Shown one piece after another: positions 8,876 to 18,540 of a stretch of DNA of 64,000 nucleotides. The translations under genes and the position numbers were made by a program. The notes beneath the pieces were generated by a model. The model saw only the letters and a program-made list of their open reading frames with translations, was not told the origin of the DNA and did not search any database. Position 1 is the stretch's first letter, and each line of letters begins with the position of its first letter. The DNA is from Burkholderia sp. PAMC 26561 (lineage in GTDB: Bacteria; Pseudomonadota; Gammaproteobacteria; Burkholderiales; Burkholderiaceae): positions 620,001-684,000 of the forward strand of contig NZ_CP014308.1 of the NCBI RefSeq assembly GCF_001557535.2. Reading direction: 5' to 3'.

Positions 8876-10845
8876 GTTGCGGACCCGCTTTCCCAAACGC
8901 ACACGTCTCCGGTGCCGAGGCGATTTGTGCCGAGCACGAAGTGCGCTCCCTCCGGCGCTGGCGATAACACCGTATTCGCGCCAAAATTGAACGCAAAAGT
9001 AAGGGGTCCACGTCGACGGATGCGCACGCCCTCGGGCAGCACGGTGACATGTAGCCCCGCCGTATTCGCCACCTGTTCCAGCAAGGCGCGATGCAGCGCG
9101 TGGGAGAGCCAACCGGCCACGTAGCGAACCCGTCCTTTCGCAATGACTGCCGGCCACTCGTCACCAAAACGTGTTTCCACTACGCTGTCCGAATTGGCCC
9201 TCACATGTTCGCGCCAATGCACCGCAGTGCCATTCGTCGCGCCAATCGACGTTGTAGGCGCGAGACTCGCACGTAGCGACTCAACTTCAAGTACCTGCAT
9301 GGGTAGCACGCGCTGCAAGACACCAGGCGCCAGACTGGCAGGAATAGCGAACTGCGGCGTCTTCGAGCCGCTGCGTGGACCGAACACCCATTGTGCGGAG
9401 CTGCGTTCAATCTGCTCGATGAGCGCATCGTCGATAACGGCAATGCTCGGCACGACCACCATGCGGTACGCCGAGAGGTCTGCCTGTGCCGAAACGATGT
9501 CGACGTCGAGTCCCATTTCGCGCAGTGCCTCGTAGTAGTCGAAGGCCAACATTTGATAGTCGAAAGTTTTGCCGTGACGTTGTATCTCAAATATCCACTG
9601 CGTTTCGTAATCAAAGATCAATGCGACGTCCGCGGGTGTCGTTGCAGCAAGGCGCGACAGTACGCTAGACGCCGCGATCTCGCGCGCCACCTCCTGGACT
9701 TCCAATCCGCCCGGGGAAAGCTCGTTGTTCGGCAAATTAAGGCCCGAATGCATCTGCTCCTGCGCATAGGGGCATTGCCGCCATCGGAAATACGACACGA
9801 GTTCCGCGCCATGAGCGAACGCCTCAAGGGCCCACAACCGCACCATGCCTTTCGCGGGTACAGGGTTCCACGGCGCCCAATTCACCGGTCCCGCCTGCTG
9901 CTCCATGATCCAGAATCGTCCACCGCCAATCGAGCGGTAACGATCATGGTCAAAAGCCGAGACATCGGGGTGTGAGGTGCGAGCGTAAAGCGCCTTCTGC
10001 TCTTCAGGCAAGCCGATTGATTCGGTGCGCGCAATCGGGTAGCTGTCCCAGGCGGCCACGTCGATCGCTTTGTCTTTGACGAACTCGTAGTGATCGAACG
10101 TAGTAAAAAAACCCATGAAATTGTGCAGCACATCCGCTGTCGGTGCGAGCCGCCGCAACACATCGACCTGCTCCCGGTGAAAGCTCGCTACCTCGGCCGA
10201 CATAAAGCGGCGAAAATCGAGCAGGTGAATAGGATTGGCATCAGTCGGCGTGAGGGTTGGTAAGCCGATCGCGCCGAAGCTCGGGTATTCCATGCTCCAA
10301 AACACGTTACCCCAATCCTCGTTCAATTTCTCAATGCGCACATAGCGTTGTTCTAGCCACGCCTGAAAGCGCGTGAGCGCCTGTCGTGAATAGCTCGGCA
10401 CCGTCTCGTGACAGCCGAGTTCGTTATCCGTTTGCCAAGCGACGACTGCTGGATGCTTGCCATAACGTCCTGCCATCTCCGTGACAATGCGCAAGCATTC
10501 ACGCCGGTAACTTGCACTTGTGATGTCGTAATGACGGCGCGAGCCGAAGTTCCAGGTTGTACCATCGGCACGAACCGGCAGGACGTCCGGATACGCGTCG
10601 ATCAACCATTTTGGCGGTGATGCGGTTGGTGTGCCGAGCACAATTTTAAGGCCGGCTGCGGCAAGCGTCTCGACGGCTTCATCAAGCCAGGCCCATATGT
10701 ACTCACCTAGTTTCGGCTCCATCCGGCTCCATGCGAATTCTGCGATCCGAACATGAGTGATGCCGATTTCGGCCATCCGTTTTGCATCGTCGGCCCACAT
10801 TGAGCGGGGCCATTGTTCCGGGTAGTAGCACACTCCGAGTTGCAT
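8872..10845 (-). CDS. Beta-galactosidase, glycoside hydrolase family 42
   Basis: I choose the ATG at 10845 because GH42 proteins begin with a sequence like MQLGVCYYPEQWP. The barrel shows HVRIAEFAWSRMEP, the acid/base Glu in WQTDNELGCH (about residue 142), and the nucleophile Glu in RFWIMEQQAGPVNWAPWN. The following domains match the trimerisation and C-terminal beta domains of the family. Length is 657 residues, as expected. It has no signal peptide. Together with the ABC importer and GH35 enzyme it should break down imported beta-galactosides such as galacto-oligosaccharides or galactan fragments. Ribosome site weak (CTGTGAGA). Confidence 0.93.
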   Translation of the reverse strand: MQLGVCYYPEQWPRSMWADDAKRMAEIGITHVRIAEFAWSRMEPKLGEYIWAWLDEAVETLAAAGLKIVLGTPTASPPKWLIDAYPDVLPVRADGTTWNFGSRRHYDITSASYRRECLRIVTEMAGRYGKHPAVVAWQTDNELGCHETVPSYSRQALTRFQAWLEQRYVRIEKLNEDWGNVFWSMEYPSFGAIGLPTLTPTDANPIHLLDFRRFMSAEVASFHREQVDVLRRLAPTADVLHNFMGFFTTFDHYEFVKDKAIDVAAWDSYPIARTESIGLPEEQKALYARTSHPDVSAFDHDRYRSIGGGRFWIMEQQAGPVNWAPWNPVPAKGMVRLWALEAFAHGAELVSYFRWRQCPYAQEQMHSGLNLPNNELSPGGLEVQEVAREIAASSVLSRLAATTPADVALIFDYETQWIFEIQRHGKTFDYQMLAFDYYEALREMGLDVDIVSAQADLSAYRMVVVPSIAVIDDALIEQIERSSAQWVFGPRSGSKTPQFAIPASLAPGVLQRVLPMQVLEVESLRASLAPTTSIGATNGTAVHWREHVRANSDSVVETRFGDEWPAVIAKGRVRYVAGWLSHALHRALLEQVANTAGLHVTVLPEGVRIRRRGPLTFAFNFGANTVLSPAPEGAHFVLGTNRLGTGDVCVWESGSAT

Positions 10846-10879
10846 AAAAAGTCTCACAGGTAATTGAAAAAACTGGCCT

Positions 10880-11731
10880 CTAACCCTTGCTCGCACCGAA
10901 TGTCAGCCCGGCAACAAAGTGCTTTTGCATTGCAAAGAACATCAGTACCGAAGGCAGCGCAGCGAGCACGGAGCCCGCGGCGACAAGATTCCATGCTGTA
11001 GTCCACTGACCCTTGAGCGCGACCACCCCGACCGTAATCGGCGCGGCCTCATCACCTTGCGTGAGACACAACGCCCAAAAGTAGTCGTTCCACACGAATG
11101 TGAACACCAGGATGCCAAGCGCAGCAAGTGCGGGCCGGATCAAAGGCAGCACAATGCGCGCGTACACCGTCCACTCGCTCGCACCTTCTACACGTGCCGC
11201 CTCGATCAACTCGAATGGCAACTGCTTAATGAAGTTACGCAGGAAGAGCGTGCAAAAGCCCGTCTGGAACGAGACATGGAAAATTACAAGGGCCCATACC
11301 GTGTTGAAGAGGCCTGCTTTCAGCGCCATGTCGCGCACCGGGATCATCAGGATCTGAATAGGAACAAAGTTCCCAGCAACGAACGCGAATAGCACCGCGG
11401 TGTTGCCAGGAAAGCGGTACGTTGCAAGCGCAAAACCTGCCATAGAGGCCAGCACTATCGCGCCGATCACCGACGGCACGGTGATCAACACGCTATTTGC
11501 GAAGTAATGCAGCATTGGGGTCTGCGCCAGGGCTGTCCCGTAATTTTCGAATAGTGCAAAGTGCTTGGGCCAACCCCAGTAGTCGCCCTGGGTTAACTCT
11601 TCGCTCGAACGGATAGACGTCACCAGCACGGCAAGCATGGGCAGCAGCCAAATCACGAGCGCGATCGGAAGCGACACCTTGTAGAGCGTGCGGTTGATCG
11701 GTTTCCAACGTTCGACGGGAAGTGGATACAT
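10880..11731 (-). CDS. Sugar ABC transporter permease, MalG type
   Basis: This 283-residue inner-membrane protein has six predicted helices and the cytoplasmic EAA loop, here EAARVEGASEWTVYARIVLP, which contacts the ATPase. It belongs to the CUT1 (carbohydrate uptake 1) permeases. It pairs with the permease just upstream and lies 34 bases before the GH42 start, within one operon. Substrate by context: beta-galactosides. Confidence 0.93.
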   Translation of the reverse strand: MYPLPVERWKPINRTLYKVSLPIALVIWLLPMLAVLVTSIRSSEELTQGDYWGWPKHFALFENYGTALAQTPMLHYFANSVLITVPSVIGAIVLASMAGFALATYRFPGNTAVLFAFVAGNFVPIQILMIPVRDMALKAGLFNTVWALVIFHVSFQTGFCTLFLRNFIKQLPFELIEAARVEGASEWTVYARIVLPLIRPALAALGILVFTFVWNDYFWALCLTQGDEAAPITVGVVALKGQWTTAWNLVAAGSVLAALPSVLMFFAMQKHFVAGLTFGASKG

Positions 11732-11747
11732 AGGGTAACTCCATTAA

Positions 11748-12653
11748 TCAACGTTCTTCGCGCAGCATGCGGCGTAGGTGGAACACGATGTAGACAAGCA
11801 TGATGGCGAACAGCACGACAGCGATTGCGGCTGAAAAGCCTTCTCGGTAGTACTTGATAGCTTGGTCATACATGTAATAAGCAAGTACGGTGGAACTGTC
11901 GAATGGACCGCCGCCACTCATCACGGCAATCAGGTCGAAACTGCGCAGCGCACCGATCACGGTCAACACCACAGCCATGAATGTAGCCGGGCGCAGCTGC
12001 GGCAAAATCACGTGCCAGAGGAGGCGCAATCCTCGCGCGCCCTCCATCCGGGCCGCCTCCACGACTTCAGGATTGATCGACGTAAGGCCCGTCAAATACA
12101 GCACCATGCAAAAAGGTGTCTGCGGCCAAAGCGCGGCGAAGATGATGCCAAAGGTGACTGTGTGAGGGTCGCCAAGCACTGGAATTCCATGCCCTACGAA
12201 CAAGCGCAACAGCCCGAAGGCGGGATCGTAAAACCAACTGAACACCAGCCCGACCACCACGCCCGAAAGCACAAAGGGCGCGAAGAACAGCGATTTCACG
12301 AGGCGCATCCCACGCATCTGTTGATTCAAGTACAGCGCGAACATCAGCCCGAGCGGGGGTGCGAGCAAAAAGAACGCAAGCCAGATGAGGTTGTTTTTGA
12401 GCGCCGTGTAAAACGTGTCTGAATGAAACAGCTCAATGTAGTTGTCGAAACCGACGAAACTCTTCGGCGTCATGCCGTCCCAGTTATAAAAACTGAGCGA
12501 AATGCTGCTCACAATCGGATAGATCACGCACAAGCTAAACAACACGCAGCCAGGCAACAAGAATAAGAACGCGGCACGGTGCTGGCGTCGCCGCGTACTG
12601 GACGTGCGGGGGCGCTGTTGCGCCGGCAGCCGGGCGGCTATGGGTGCAGACAT
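11748..12653 (-). CDS. Sugar ABC transporter permease, MalF type
   Basis: The start at 12653 is chosen over 12773 because GAGG precedes it and the protein then begins with a normal polar N-terminus before the first helix (AAFLFLLPGCVLFSLCVIYPIV). The EAA loop is EAARMEGARGLRLLWHVILP. At 301 residues it is a standard CUT1 permease. It forms a heterodimer with the MalG-type permease encoded 16 bases downstream. Confidence 0.93.
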   Translation of the reverse strand: MSAPIAARLPAQQRPRTSSTRRRQHRAAFLFLLPGCVLFSLCVIYPIVSSISLSFYNWDGMTPKSFVGFDNYIELFHSDTFYTALKNNLIWLAFFLLAPPLGLMFALYLNQQMRGMRLVKSLFFAPFVLSGVVVGLVFSWFYDPAFGLLRLFVGHGIPVLGDPHTVTFGIIFAALWPQTPFCMVLYLTGLTSINPEVVEAARMEGARGLRLLWHVILPQLRPATFMAVVLTVIGALRSFDLIAVMSGGGPFDSSTVLAYYMYDQAIKYYREGFSAAIAVVLFAIMLVYIVFHLRRMLREER

Positions 12654-12717
12654 AGATTTGCCTCGCTGGAGATAAAAACGAACGCGAGTATCGTCACGAC
12701 ACCCGCGGCGCTTAGAG

Positions 12718-13983
12718 CTACTTCTTGTAAATGCGCTTGCGGGTCTGTTCAAGCCGGCCGAGCACGCTGTCAAGTTGCGACGGATCGCTGTAGAACTGCT
12801 GCATCGCCTTCATGCCCTCGTCAGCCATCTCTTTCGTCATGTCGCGGTCATAAAATTGTGCGATGCCACCCAGCGTGCTTGATAAGATTTGGAAGCCCAC
12901 GCGGGAGATCGCATCGTCTGGCGCCGCCGCTTTACTGTTCGACGGTAACTGCCCCCATCCCTGAGCGAGGCCGGCGTTAATCTCGGGCTGCTCCATGAAT
13001 GCTAAAAGCTTGTGTGCGTCGGCCTTATTTTTGGCTTTAGCGGGAATCAATAAGACGTTGACCGGACCGTCTTCCGCCATCGGTACTTTCGTGTCAATCA
13101 CGGGGAAGCGGAAGAATCCAGTCTGCGACTTGACCGAAGCCGGAACACTCGCCGAGAAGAAGGTGCCCATCAACATCATGGACGCCTTGCCATTGGCGAG
13201 GAAGGGCGCGATGGCGTCCAGGTCGAAGGCGAGCGCATTATCGATGAAGTAGTGGTCCTCAATGAGCGTCTTCCAGACGGTGTAGACTTTTTTCACGCGC
13301 GCGTCTGTGTACGGGATCTCCCCCGCCATGAGTTGCTGGTGAAACGCATTGCCGTTGATGCGTAGGTCGAGGTAGTCAAACCATGCGGCGAGGGTCCAAC
13401 TGTCGCGCGCGGCGACGGCGATCGGTGCTACACCGCTCGCTTTTAGCTTCTTGCAAGCATCGAGAAACTCGTCCCAGGTTTTCGGCTCGCTTTTGACGCC
13501 TGCCTTCTCGAACAAGTCCTTTCGATAGAAGAACCCGTAAGCATCGTAACCAAGGGGAGCTGCGTATTGCTTACCTTTGTATGTCGATGCCTCTTTGACT
13601 GATTTGTACTGCTCGGACCACCCGCCTTTATTCCAGTCCGGAGTCAGATCTTCGAGCAGGCCACGTTGTGCGTAATACGCCATGCGTTCGCCGTCGTGCC
13701 ATGAAACCACGTCCGGGGGATCGGTAGCGAGCCAACCGCCCATCTGCACCTTGTATGCTTCCTCGGCGATGTAGGTCACTTTAAGATCAACATCGGGATT
13801 GGCTTTCTTGAATTTGTCGAAAGCGTCCTGCCATGTCGAGCGCTGATTTCCCCGTGCCGATACGTTAACTGTCAGTGTCGCAGCGTCGACCGACGCTATG
13901 GGCGCAAGGCCTGCGAGGACAGTCGCTGCGGCCGACGCAACGGCAAAGCGACGAAAACGGGCTGCGATCCGGTCTGCAATCAT
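12718..13983 (-). CDS. Extracellular solute-binding protein (sugar, family 1)
   Basis: AGGAG sits 8 bases before the ATG at 13983. A signal peptide (to about residue 33, ASVDAATL) precedes a family 1 solute-binding fold: FDKFKKANPDVDLKVTY, DPPDVVSWHDGERMAYYAQRGLLEDL, GYDAYGFFYRKDLFEKAG and the C-terminal MADEGMKAMQQFYSDP. It captures the sugar in the periplasm and delivers it to the two permeases encoded next. 421 residues is typical. Confidence 0.93.
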   Translation of the reverse strand: MIADRIAARFRRFAVASAAATVLAGLAPIASVDAATLTVNVSARGNQRSTWQDAFDKFKKANPDVDLKVTYIAEEAYKVQMGGWLATDPPDVVSWHDGERMAYYAQRGLLEDLTPDWNKGGWSEQYKSVKEASTYKGKQYAAPLGYDAYGFFYRKDLFEKAGVKSEPKTWDEFLDACKKLKASGVAPIAVAARDSWTLAAWFDYLDLRINGNAFHQQLMAGEIPYTDARVKKVYTVWKTLIEDHYFIDNALAFDLDAIAPFLANGKASMMLMGTFFSASVPASVKSQTGFFRFPVIDTKVPMAEDGPVNVLLIPAKAKNKADAHKLLAFMEQPEINAGLAQGWGQLPSNSKAAAPDDAISRVGFQILSSTLGGIAQFYDRDMTKEMADEGMKAMQQFYSDPSQLDSVLGRLEQTRKRIYKK

Positions 13984-14077
13984 CTTTTTGTCTCCTGGAC
14001 TACTTTGTTTGCCGGTTGCGAATGCACGCGGCAGGTGAACCCGCTCTATGGCGGATAGCTGACAACTTGGTTTGCGT

Positions 14078-15217
14078 TTAGGCTGCAATGAGAGCTGGGG
14101 TGCGCAACGCGCGCGCGAGCGCCACACCGTCGGCGTCAAACAAATGGCATGCTTGTGGCGGCACGTGAATGGCCATGCGCTCGCCCGCACGCACAGATGT
14201 ATCTCCTGGTGCCTTTGTAATTAAAAGGCCGTTCGCATGCTCGGCGTGAATGTAGCTGTGTTCGCCGAGACGCTCAGTCAGCGCAGCGGTAGTGTTGATA
14301 AACGGGTCATCTCCCTCAAGGCGCAGGTGCTCGGGCCGCACGCCGAGCGTGACAGCCTGTCCGCGGCGCAGGTGCTCGCCATTTACATGCGCGACAAGGC
14401 GGCCGTCGCCTTGCGCGAGCTTCACGCTTACGCTGCCCGGCTCGATAGCGTCCACCACGGCGTCAATAAAGTTCATGCGCGGTGAGCCAATGAACCCCGC
14501 AACAAACTTTGAGCGCGGATGGTGGTACAGATCAAGTGGCGCGCCACACTGCGCAATGCTGCCAAACCGCTCGGCGTCAGCGCCCGCGTGCAGCAGGACA
14601 ATCTTGTCAGCGAGCGTCATGGCTTCAATCTGGTCATGGGTCACGTACACCACGCTTGCATTAGCGAACTGCTGGTGAAGTCGTGCAATTTCTACCCGCG
14701 TCTGGCCTCGCAATGCCGCATCCAGATTTGACAATGGTTCGTCAAAGAGAAACGCGCCGGGTTCGCGCACGATTGCCCGGCCGATAGCTACGCGCTGACG
14801 CTGACCGCCTGAGAGCGCTTTCGGATGTCGGTCAAGGAGCGCCTCAAGTTGAAGAACGCGAGCGGCTTCTCGTACACGGCGTTCGATCAAGTGCTTCGGT
14901 TGTTTTGCTATCCGTAGCCCGAACGCCATGTTTTCGAACACTGTCATGTGTGGGAACAACGCGTAGCTTTGAAACACCATCGCGATCCCACGCTCGGCGG
15001 CAGGAACTTCATTCATTCGCCGACCGTCGATGAGCAGTTCGCCTTCGCTCAATTCCTCGAGCCCCGCAATCATGCGCAACAGTGTCGACTTTCCGCAGCC
15101 CGACGGGCCCAGGAAAACACAGAACTCATGCTGACCGATGTCGAGGTTAAGCCGCCTGATCACCGGTGAGTTCGTTCCATAAGATTTTTGAACGTCTTTA
15201 AGAGAAATCGATGCCAC
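14078..15217 (-). CDS. Sugar ABC transporter ATP-binding protein (MalK/UgpC type)
   Basis: Walker A (GPSGCGKST, about 38-46), Q-loop, signature LSGGQRQR (about 135-142), Walker B (AFLFDEP) and switch His (THD) are all present, followed by a TOBE/MalK regulatory domain (VTLGVRPEHLRLEGDD). It powers the CUT1 importer. It is the first gene of the six-gene operon and starts 15 bases from the operator at 15231, which places it under direct control of the divergent LacI-type regulator. Confidence 0.95.
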   Translation of the reverse strand: MASISLKDVQKSYGTNSPVIRRLNLDIGQHEFCVFLGPSGCGKSTLLRMIAGLEELSEGELLIDGRRMNEVPAAERGIAMVFQSYALFPHMTVFENMAFGLRIAKQPKHLIERRVREAARVLQLEALLDRHPKALSGGQRQRVAIGRAIVREPGAFLFDEPLSNLDAALRGQTRVEIARLHQQFANASVVYVTHDQIEAMTLADKIVLLHAGADAERFGSIAQCGAPLDLYHHPRSKFVAGFIGSPRMNFIDAVVDAIEPGSVSVKLAQGDGRLVAHVNGEHLRRGQAVTLGVRPEHLRLEGDDPFINTTAALTERLGEHSYIHAEHANGLLITKAPGDTSVRAGERMAIHVPPQACHLFDADGVALARALRTPALIAA

Positions 15218-15230
15218 GTCACCCCGAATT

Positions 15231-15242
15231 TAAGCGCTTAAA
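15231..15242. promoter_or_regulatory. Palindromic operator O1 for the LacI-type regulator
   Basis: TTAAGCGCTTAA is a perfect palindrome with the central CpG typical of LacI/GalR operators. Its core is identical to the second site 50 bp away (centre to centre). It lies just before the ATPase gene, where a bound repressor would block the operon. Confidence 0.7.
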
Positions 15243-15279
15243 TTACCTACGCGGAAAAATTTGGGTTGCGGACAGCAGG

Positions 15280-15293
15280 TTTAAGCGCTTAAA
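15280..15293. promoter_or_regulatory. Palindromic operator O2 for the LacI-type regulator
   Basis: TTTAAGCGCTTAAA is a perfect 14-bp palindrome that contains the O1 core. The 50-bp spacing, near five helical turns, would permit looping or cooperative binding between the two sites. It lies 115 bp before the regulator gene and could also serve autoregulation. Confidence 0.7.
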
Positions 15294-15408
15294 TTCGAGG
15301 TTTAGAAAGCAAGTCATGGTTTTTGTCTCCGTTGTGTTTCGTAGAAAGTTAGCAACGCGCTACCAGTAGCGCAACATTTGAATAGCAATCCCTAAATGTG
15401 GGAACCGA

Positions 15409-16422
15409 ATGGTAACGCTCGTAGAAGTCGCTGCATTAGCAAAGGTAACTGCAGCGACAGTTTCTAATGTCCTTCGCAACCGCGACAAGGTGCGCCCTGA
15501 AACTGTGGAGCGTGTACTCAACGCAATAAATGAACTTGGTTACAGGCCAAACCTTAATGCGCGAGCCCTAGCAGAGGGACGCTCGTCGATGCTCGCATTG
15601 ATGCTCTCCAACCTATCGAACCCGTTTTATCCTGAGTTTGTGCTTGCAGCCGAGCGCGAAGCGCGCCGCGCGGGCCGATTTTTGATGGTCTGCAACACGG
15701 ACGATAACGCTGATATCGGGCGCGCCTATCTTAACCAGATCGCAGGCACACTCGCTGACGGTGTATTAGTCATGAACACTGACATTGCTATCAACGAGCT
15801 ATGTGTCTCAGCTATGCACCGTGCCCCGATCCTGCTTTCGATGTGGGAGCATCCCGAGGATCCGCCCGCTTTGCCCTGCGTCGCTGTAGATTTTGCGCAT
15901 GCGGGAGCGCTCGCGGCGCGTCATCTGCTTGAGCTTGGGCACAGCGCCATTGGCATGCTCGTTGGCGACGGCTCAGGCGGTCTGCAGGATGCACGTTCAA
16001 GCGGATTCAGAGCGGTGCTGCACGAAGTCGGGTTGTCTGTCGACGTGCGCGCGACGCTTACCATACGCGACTCGATTGACTCAGGCTACGCTGCATGCAT
16101 GCAACTTATGGCCGACATGCCACACCTGACCGCCCTGTTCGCAACCAATGATTTACTCGCAATTGGCGCAGTTCAGGCGCTCTTGTCACAGGGGTTGCAC
16201 GTACCTGACGACGTTTCGGTGATTGGCATAACAGACATCCAACTGTGTCATCAAGTCCATCCAGCGTTAACGACGATCGCAATTAACGCGGAGGCAGTCG
16301 CGGAGTTGTCGGTCCAGAGTCTCATCAATCTGATCGACACGCCCGGCGCACCGCCATCTATGGTAATCGCGCCTCAGCCGAAGCTAGTCGTGCGGGCCTC
16401 GACCGGTCCTCGTGCTTTATGA
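15409..16422 (+). CDS. LacI/GalR-family transcriptional regulator of the beta-galactoside operon
   Basis: The N-terminal helix-turn-helix and hinge are clear: TLVEVAALAKVTAATVSNVLRN then ERVLNAINELGYRPNLNARALA (residues 3-55). A periplasmic-binding-like effector domain follows (SNLSNPFYPEFVLAAEREARR, LFATNDLLAIGAVQALL, VSVIGITD). Length 337 is standard. It is divergent from the ABC/galactosidase operon and two palindromic operators lie between, so it very likely represses that operon until a galactoside or galactose binds. The effector is not determinable from sequence. Confidence 0.92.
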   Translation: MVTLVEVAALAKVTAATVSNVLRNRDKVRPETVERVLNAINELGYRPNLNARALAEGRSSMLALMLSNLSNPFYPEFVLAAEREARRAGRFLMVCNTDDNADIGRAYLNQIAGTLADGVLVMNTDIAINELCVSAMHRAPILLSMWEHPEDPPALPCVAVDFAHAGALAARHLLELGHSAIGMLVGDGSGGLQDARSSGFRAVLHEVGLSVDVRATLTIRDSIDSGYAACMQLMADMPHLTALFATNDLLAIGAVQALLSQGLHVPDDVSVIGITDIQLCHQVHPALTTIAINAEAVAELSVQSLINLIDTPGAPPSMVIAPQPKLVVRASTGPRAL

Positions 16423-16851
16423 AAGCAAAGGCAGGTGAATCACGTTCTTATTTCGTTTGAATGATTTTAACGATGTCATTGTTTAATCGTAAGCCATGAT
16501 TCAGCGGACCGCAGGTAGTGACATATTCAATGCTCCCCACGTCTGGCTGGTGGGCACTGGAGCGCTATTTGGTGGAGCGCGGCTTGTCCGTCTCGCCAGA
16601 GCTCTGGACACCCGAGACCACACTAATTTCCGGCCTCGACGAAAACGGTCGCCAATGGCTGAACAATAACGGCGAAGAAACTCACACGAGGCCGCATAGG
16701 GGTAGACGACGCTATCGTGCGTATCGACGAGTGACTTCCCAGCGGCTTGCTTAGGAACACCGTACTCATCAATCGATCTGAGTGCCAAAAATGTCAAACG
16801 GAAGGTTGACCGGATCATCAAGACGATACGGCAATGAAGCTTCCTCTCACC
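16423..16851. other. Intergenic with a possible tyrosine-recombinase relic
   Basis: About 430 bases without an intact gene. The plus strand at about 16530-16680 reads WWALERYLVERGLSV then SPELWTPETTLISGLDENG, which resembles an interior stretch of phage-type integrases from Burkholderia. It has no start, no catalytic domain and soon degrades, so it is at best a relic. Confidence 0.35.
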
Positions 16852-18540
16852 TTAGTATTTTGCATACAGGATGCCGAGGATTGTTGCCTCGTCGTTGAAA
16901 ACCTCCAACGAATCGGTAAGCGCGGTGATGGGACCGGCGTGGTTCACGAACAGCGCGTACGCAAGCTGCCGGCCACTCTTTGAGTCGATATAACCTGCCA
17001 TGTTTATCGCGACCATTTCCCCGCCTTCCACAGTCGCGCCGCTCTTCACGAAGATGTGGTCCTTGCCGACTACGTCCTTGCCGGTTGCCGCGAGCGATCC
17101 GTCAACGCCGAGTATCGCGAGCGCATCGTGATACACAGGATAGACGGGCAGACGGCTCATATTGGTCAGAAGCGTTGCGGTCGTCCGGGCGGTTGCCTGA
17201 CTGTCGGGCGTGCCGCTGCCATTGGTCGGGAAGTTGAAGCCGGCACCGTCGAGCCCGAGCGTGCCGGTCAGGAACTTGCGCTCGGTACCGAGCGCGTCGC
17301 CGACGGTACGCACGTTTTGCGCTAGTCCCTGATACATTAGGCTCAGGTTCGCGCCCGTATTCAGGCTCACCTTCAACACGAGCTTGGCGAATTCGGAATA
17401 GGGCAGCGACGTAAAGCTCGCGACTTGTGCCGTTGCTGGATAGTCCTGCGTCGGCGGTAACGCGGCTGACGGATTCGGCTCAACCACAGGCGCCGATACC
17501 GATACTCCCGCCCTCGTCAACGCATCGATGAAAGCCGTGCGCGCAAACGACGGCGGATCTTCCACCCGCAGGATACTTACATAAAGGCCGTTGCCAACGA
17601 ACGGCGCCACGTAGCCGTGCGGAATTGTGGCGGGGGCGGAAAGACTTTCTCTGCTCGATAGCGTGCCCTTACAACCCGGTGTGGCGGCGCAGGAAATCGG
17701 CGCCTCATTCAGATCGTTCCCGGAGACGAGTATGTCGGCATCGGTGTTCGCCGCAGCCGTCTGCGATTCGCCCTGCATCGTCATCGCGCTAGTGCGGGGC
17801 CGCCAGTCGAGCAATCCAGCCTGGCCCGCAGATCCACCCGGCGAGAGCGTTATGTCAACCACATTCTCGTTGATCTGGATCGGTGAAATCAGCACGGGAC
17901 CGTTAGGAACACGAAATGTATCGAACAGACGATCATCGATGATCACCTCGCCAGTCACCGACGTAATCCCCGACGCCCTCACCTGCCGCGCTAATTCATT
18001 CATGGCGGTCAGCGGATCTTCAGGGGTGAGTATGGCACCGCTGAAGCCACGCGCATCGTTGTGATCGAAGTCGGTGTAGTCAACGGTACCGTCGGGCTTC
18101 TGCCGTCCGCCAAACGTAAGATCTCCCGACGCCTTGAGAATCAGATCGCCCGTGAGCTTGCCGGACGAATCAACTGGACCGTTGCGATACACCGGTGTGA
18201 CAAACCGGTGATCCGCGCCGATGACGTTGAGCGCCGTGGCCACGGAATATAGCTTGCGTACCGATGCAGTCAGCACGAGCTTGTCAGGTTGCAGCGACTG
18301 GAGCACTTCGCCCGTGCTTGCGTCCATCATGACCAACGACCACTGCGATTTCGCGCTCGTATAGCGCGGCTTGTTCATGACCTGCGCGATCGGGTCAGTC
18401 GTGCTGTCGCCGTCGCTTCCGCAACTCGCGACAAGCATGCAGGAAGCGATCGCGGCAAGAACAACCGGAAACGATGCACGAATACCATCAATGCCATTGC
18501 CACGACGAGATAGGCCAGATGTATGACGCTGTGGCGTCAT
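16852..18540 (-). CDS. D-Ala-D-Ala carboxypeptidase/endopeptidase, PBP4 (peptidase S13) lipoprotein B
   Basis: The N-terminus is a lipoprotein signal with lipobox LVASC. The penicillin-binding motifs are in order: SVRK (S-x-x-K, in LTASVRKLYS), SLN (in VSLNTGANL) and KSG (in FVKSGATVEGG). PBP4 enzymes trim peptide cross-links and terminal D-Ala in periplasmic peptidoglycan. At 562 residues it is slightly longer than E. coli DacB. The ATG overlaps the stop of the preceding PBP4 paralogue (ATGA), so the two are coupled. KSG instead of KTG is tolerated in related enzymes. Confidence 0.88.
   Translation of the reverse strand: MTPQRHTSGLSRRGNGIDGIRASFPVVLAAIASCMLVASCGSDGDSTTDPIAQVMNKPRYTSAKSQWSLVMMDASTGEVLQSLQPDKLVLTASVRKLYSVATALNVIGADHRFVTPVYRNGPVDSSGKLTGDLILKASGDLTFGGRQKPDGTVDYTDFDHNDARGFSGAILTPEDPLTAMNELARQVRASGITSVTGEVIIDDRLFDTFRVPNGPVLISPIQINENVVDITLSPGGSAGQAGLLDWRPRTSAMTMQGESQTAAANTDADILVSGNDLNEAPISCAATPGCKGTLSSRESLSAPATIPHGYVAPFVGNGLYVSILRVEDPPSFARTAFIDALTRAGVSVSAPVVEPNPSAALPPTQDYPATAQVASFTSLPYSEFAKLVLKVSLNTGANLSLMYQGLAQNVRTVGDALGTERKFLTGTLGLDGAGFNFPTNGSGTPDSQATARTTATLLTNMSRLPVYPVYHDALAILGVDGSLAATGKDVVGKDHIFVKSGATVEGGEMVAINMAGYIDSKSGRQLAYALFVNHAGPITALTDSLEVFNDEATILGILYAKY

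Noticed and set aside
8876..9157. N-terminal extension of the GH35 gene
   Set aside because: It is antisense-like sequence within the GH42 gene and does not resemble a GH35 N-terminus; the GTG at 8875 with GTGA overlap is a better start.
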